A stretch of DNA of 6,885 bases from an uncultured Clostridia bacterium (GTDB lineage Bacteria; Bacillota; Clostridia; Oscillospirales; CAG-272): contig CALGZV010000403.1 in assembly GCA_937934385.1 (NCBI GenBank), positions 1 to 6,885 of the forward strand, given 5' to 3'. Positions 5,960-6,885 of the stretch are shown piece by piece. The notes under the pieces were generated by a model. It searched no databases. It had not been told where the DNA came from and saw only the letters and a list, made by a program, of their open reading frames with translations. Each line of letters starts with the position of its first letter. Positions within the stretch are counted from its first letter, which is position 1. The position numbers and the translations under genes are program-made.

Positions 5960-6633
5960 TGAAACATGCCTCCGATCTTATCGTCGACAACTCTTCCCTG
6001 GCTTATTGTAACAACACGCTGTTTAAAATAATCAACAAGACTTTTTTCATGCGTAACGACAATAACAGTTTTATTCTTCCTGTGTATCTTTACAAGAAGA
6101 TTCATTATTTCAAGACTCATCTGCGGATCAATATTTCCTGTAGGCTCGTCCGCAATTATCATACGGGGATTGTTTGCAAGCGCTCTGGCAAGGGCAACGC
6201 GCTGCTTTTCTCCTCCGGAAAGCTCACTGGGAAATCTGTCGTACTTATCCTGAAGTCCCACTATACCGAGTATAGTAGGAACACGTCTGCGGATAACACG
6301 CATCGGCTCGCCTATAACACGCATTGCAAACGCGACATTCTCATAAACGGTTTTATTGTCAAAAAGCCGGAAGTCCTGAAATACAACTCCGAGTTCCCTG
6401 CGGTAATACGGGATCTGACGTTCGGGAAGATCGGTAAGATCGAACTCATCGACCGTAAGCCGCCCGCTCGTCACCTGCTCCTCACGGAGAAGCAGCTTCA
6501 TAAGCGTGCTTTTTCCTGCACCCGAGGCACCTACCACAAAAACGAACTCACCGTCGCCGATCTGAAGATTCACATTATCAAGCGCTACCGTACCGTTCGG
6601 ATATGTCATGGACACATTTTCAAATTCTATCAT
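5956..6633 (-). CDS. ftsE: Cell division ATP-binding protein FtsE
   Basis: Cytoplasmic ABC ATPase that works with FtsX at the membrane to gate cell-wall hydrolysis during growth or division. The 225 residues are the normal family length. Walker A is GASGAGKST (35-43), the Q-loop is VVFQDFRL with Q86, the signature is LSGGEKQR (138-145), Walker B is MIIADEP (158-164) with the catalytic glutamate at 163, a D-loop-like NIDP follows (167-170), and the switch histidine is H195 in VVTHE. All are intact, so the ATPase should be active. The ATG at 6633 is 21 bases after the stop of the upstream regulator gene; AAAAGGAA lies about 13 bases before it, a modest ribosome site. The stop overlaps the ftsX start by 4 bases. 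The identity as FtsE, rather than another small ABC ATPase, rests on the adjoining ftsX and on typical motifs such as VSMTYPNG near the N-terminus. Confidence 0.96.
   Translation of the reverse strand: MIEFENVSMTYPNGTVALDNVNLQIGDGEFVFVVGASGAGKSTLMKLLLREEQVTSGRLTVDEFDLTDLPERQIPYYRRELGVVFQDFRLFDNKTVYENVAFAMRVIGEPMRVIRRRVPTILGIVGLQDKYDRFPSELSGGEKQRVALARALANNPRMIIADEPTGNIDPQMSLEIMNLLVKIHRKNKTVIVVTHEKSLVDYFKQRVVTISQGRVVDDKIGGMFQ
5969..5973 (-). promoter_or_regulatory. Ribosome binding site of ftsX inside ftsE
   Basis: The minus strand reads GGAGG with 9 bases to GTG 5959. It supports the GTG start and the 4-base overlap with the ftsE stop. Confidence 0.75.
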
Positions 6634-6654
6634 ATTGAGAACGGATTCCTTTTA

Positions 6655-6885
6655 TCAATACTTGACAGGCTTCTGCGTCATATATTTATGTACCATGAGT
6701 GCAACCTTAAAGGTAATGGCATGTTCGAACTGGCGCAGATCAAGTCCTGTCATTTTCTTTATCTTATCAAGTCTGTACACAAGTGTGTTTCTGTGTACGA
6801 ACAGCTTTCTTGACGTCTCAGAAACATTCAGGTTATTTTCGAAGAACGCCTGTATGGTCATGAGAGTTTCTCGGTCGAGCGATTC
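6655..6885 (-). CDS. PucR/CdaR-type helix-turn-helix regulator, C-terminal end only
   Basis: Only the last ~76 residues are in the window: the frame is open through the right edge (ESLDRETL precedes the ATG at 6861), so that ATG is internal. The segment TLMTIQAFFENNLNVSETSRKL followed by FVHRNTLVYRLDKIKKMTGLDL is the PucR C-terminal helix-turn-helix, in which the VHRNTLxYRLxKI stretch is the hallmark. PucR/CdaR proteins are DNA-binding activators, mostly of catabolic genes, and their N-terminal sensor part decides the signal; that part is not visible here. The stop at 6655 lies 21 bases before the ftsE start, with no terminator, so it is probably in one transcript with ftsEX. Whether it regulates ftsEX or is merely co-transcribed cannot be seen. 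The family call is firm; the target is unknown. Confidence 0.85.
   Translation of the reverse strand, partial: ESLDRETLMTIQAFFENNLNVSETSRKLFVHRNTLVYRLDKIKKMTGLDLRQFEHAITFKVALMVHKYMTQKPVKY

Noticed and set aside
6049..6813. Plus-strand open frame of 254 codons
   Set aside because: It is antisense to ftsE and the PucR-like gene, whose motifs are unmistakable, and shows no family features of its own.

Overview
The window looks like chromosome of a low-to-mid GC Gram-positive anaerobe of the Clostridia, most like the Ruminococcus/Oscillospiraceae group. This is inferred from the FtsX and CwlO/EnvC-like protein types, the strong AGGAGG ribosome binding sites and the PucR/CdaR-type regulator; no marker gene is present to fix the taxon.

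Layout. The right two thirds are read on the minus strand, from the right edge leftward. They hold the C-terminal end of a PucR/CdaR-like helix-turn-helix regulator (cut by the window edge), ftsE, ftsX (start overlapping the ftsE stop by 4 bases), an intrinsic terminator, a ~250-base leader, and then two tandem paralogous genes for secreted coiled-coil M23 (LytM-type) peptidoglycan hydrolases. The left quarter is on the plus strand and holds a sigma-70-like regulator with a fused winged-helix part and a large C-terminal extension; it enters from beyond the left edge. The two transcription units converge on a 15-bp perfect hairpin at about 1565-1609, which can serve as a terminator for both.

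How the genes fit together. FtsE (ATPase) and FtsX (membrane partner) form the complex that, in other bacteria, switches on cell-wall hydrolases by passing conformational change through the FtsX extracellular loop to a coiled-coil partner (EnvC, CwlO, PcsB). The two coiled-coil M23 proteins beside ftsEX are the obvious partners. FtsX here carries about 125 extra residues in that loop.

Two genes are broken. The upstream M23 paralog is frameshifted inside its catalytic domain. The scar fits loss of 13 bases between short direct repeats, and the HxH half of the active site now lies out of frame. The sigma-like gene is split by a one-base slip at an A8 run followed by an in-frame TAA, and the ~285 downstream codons remain open. 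The downstream M23 paralog is intact with all expected metal and catalytic residues.

I found no tRNA, rRNA, CRISPR array or insertion sequence. I do not claim a wholly new system. The points most worth a second look are the FtsX loop insertion, the tandem hydrolase pair with one decapitated member, and the split sigma/winged-helix regulator.
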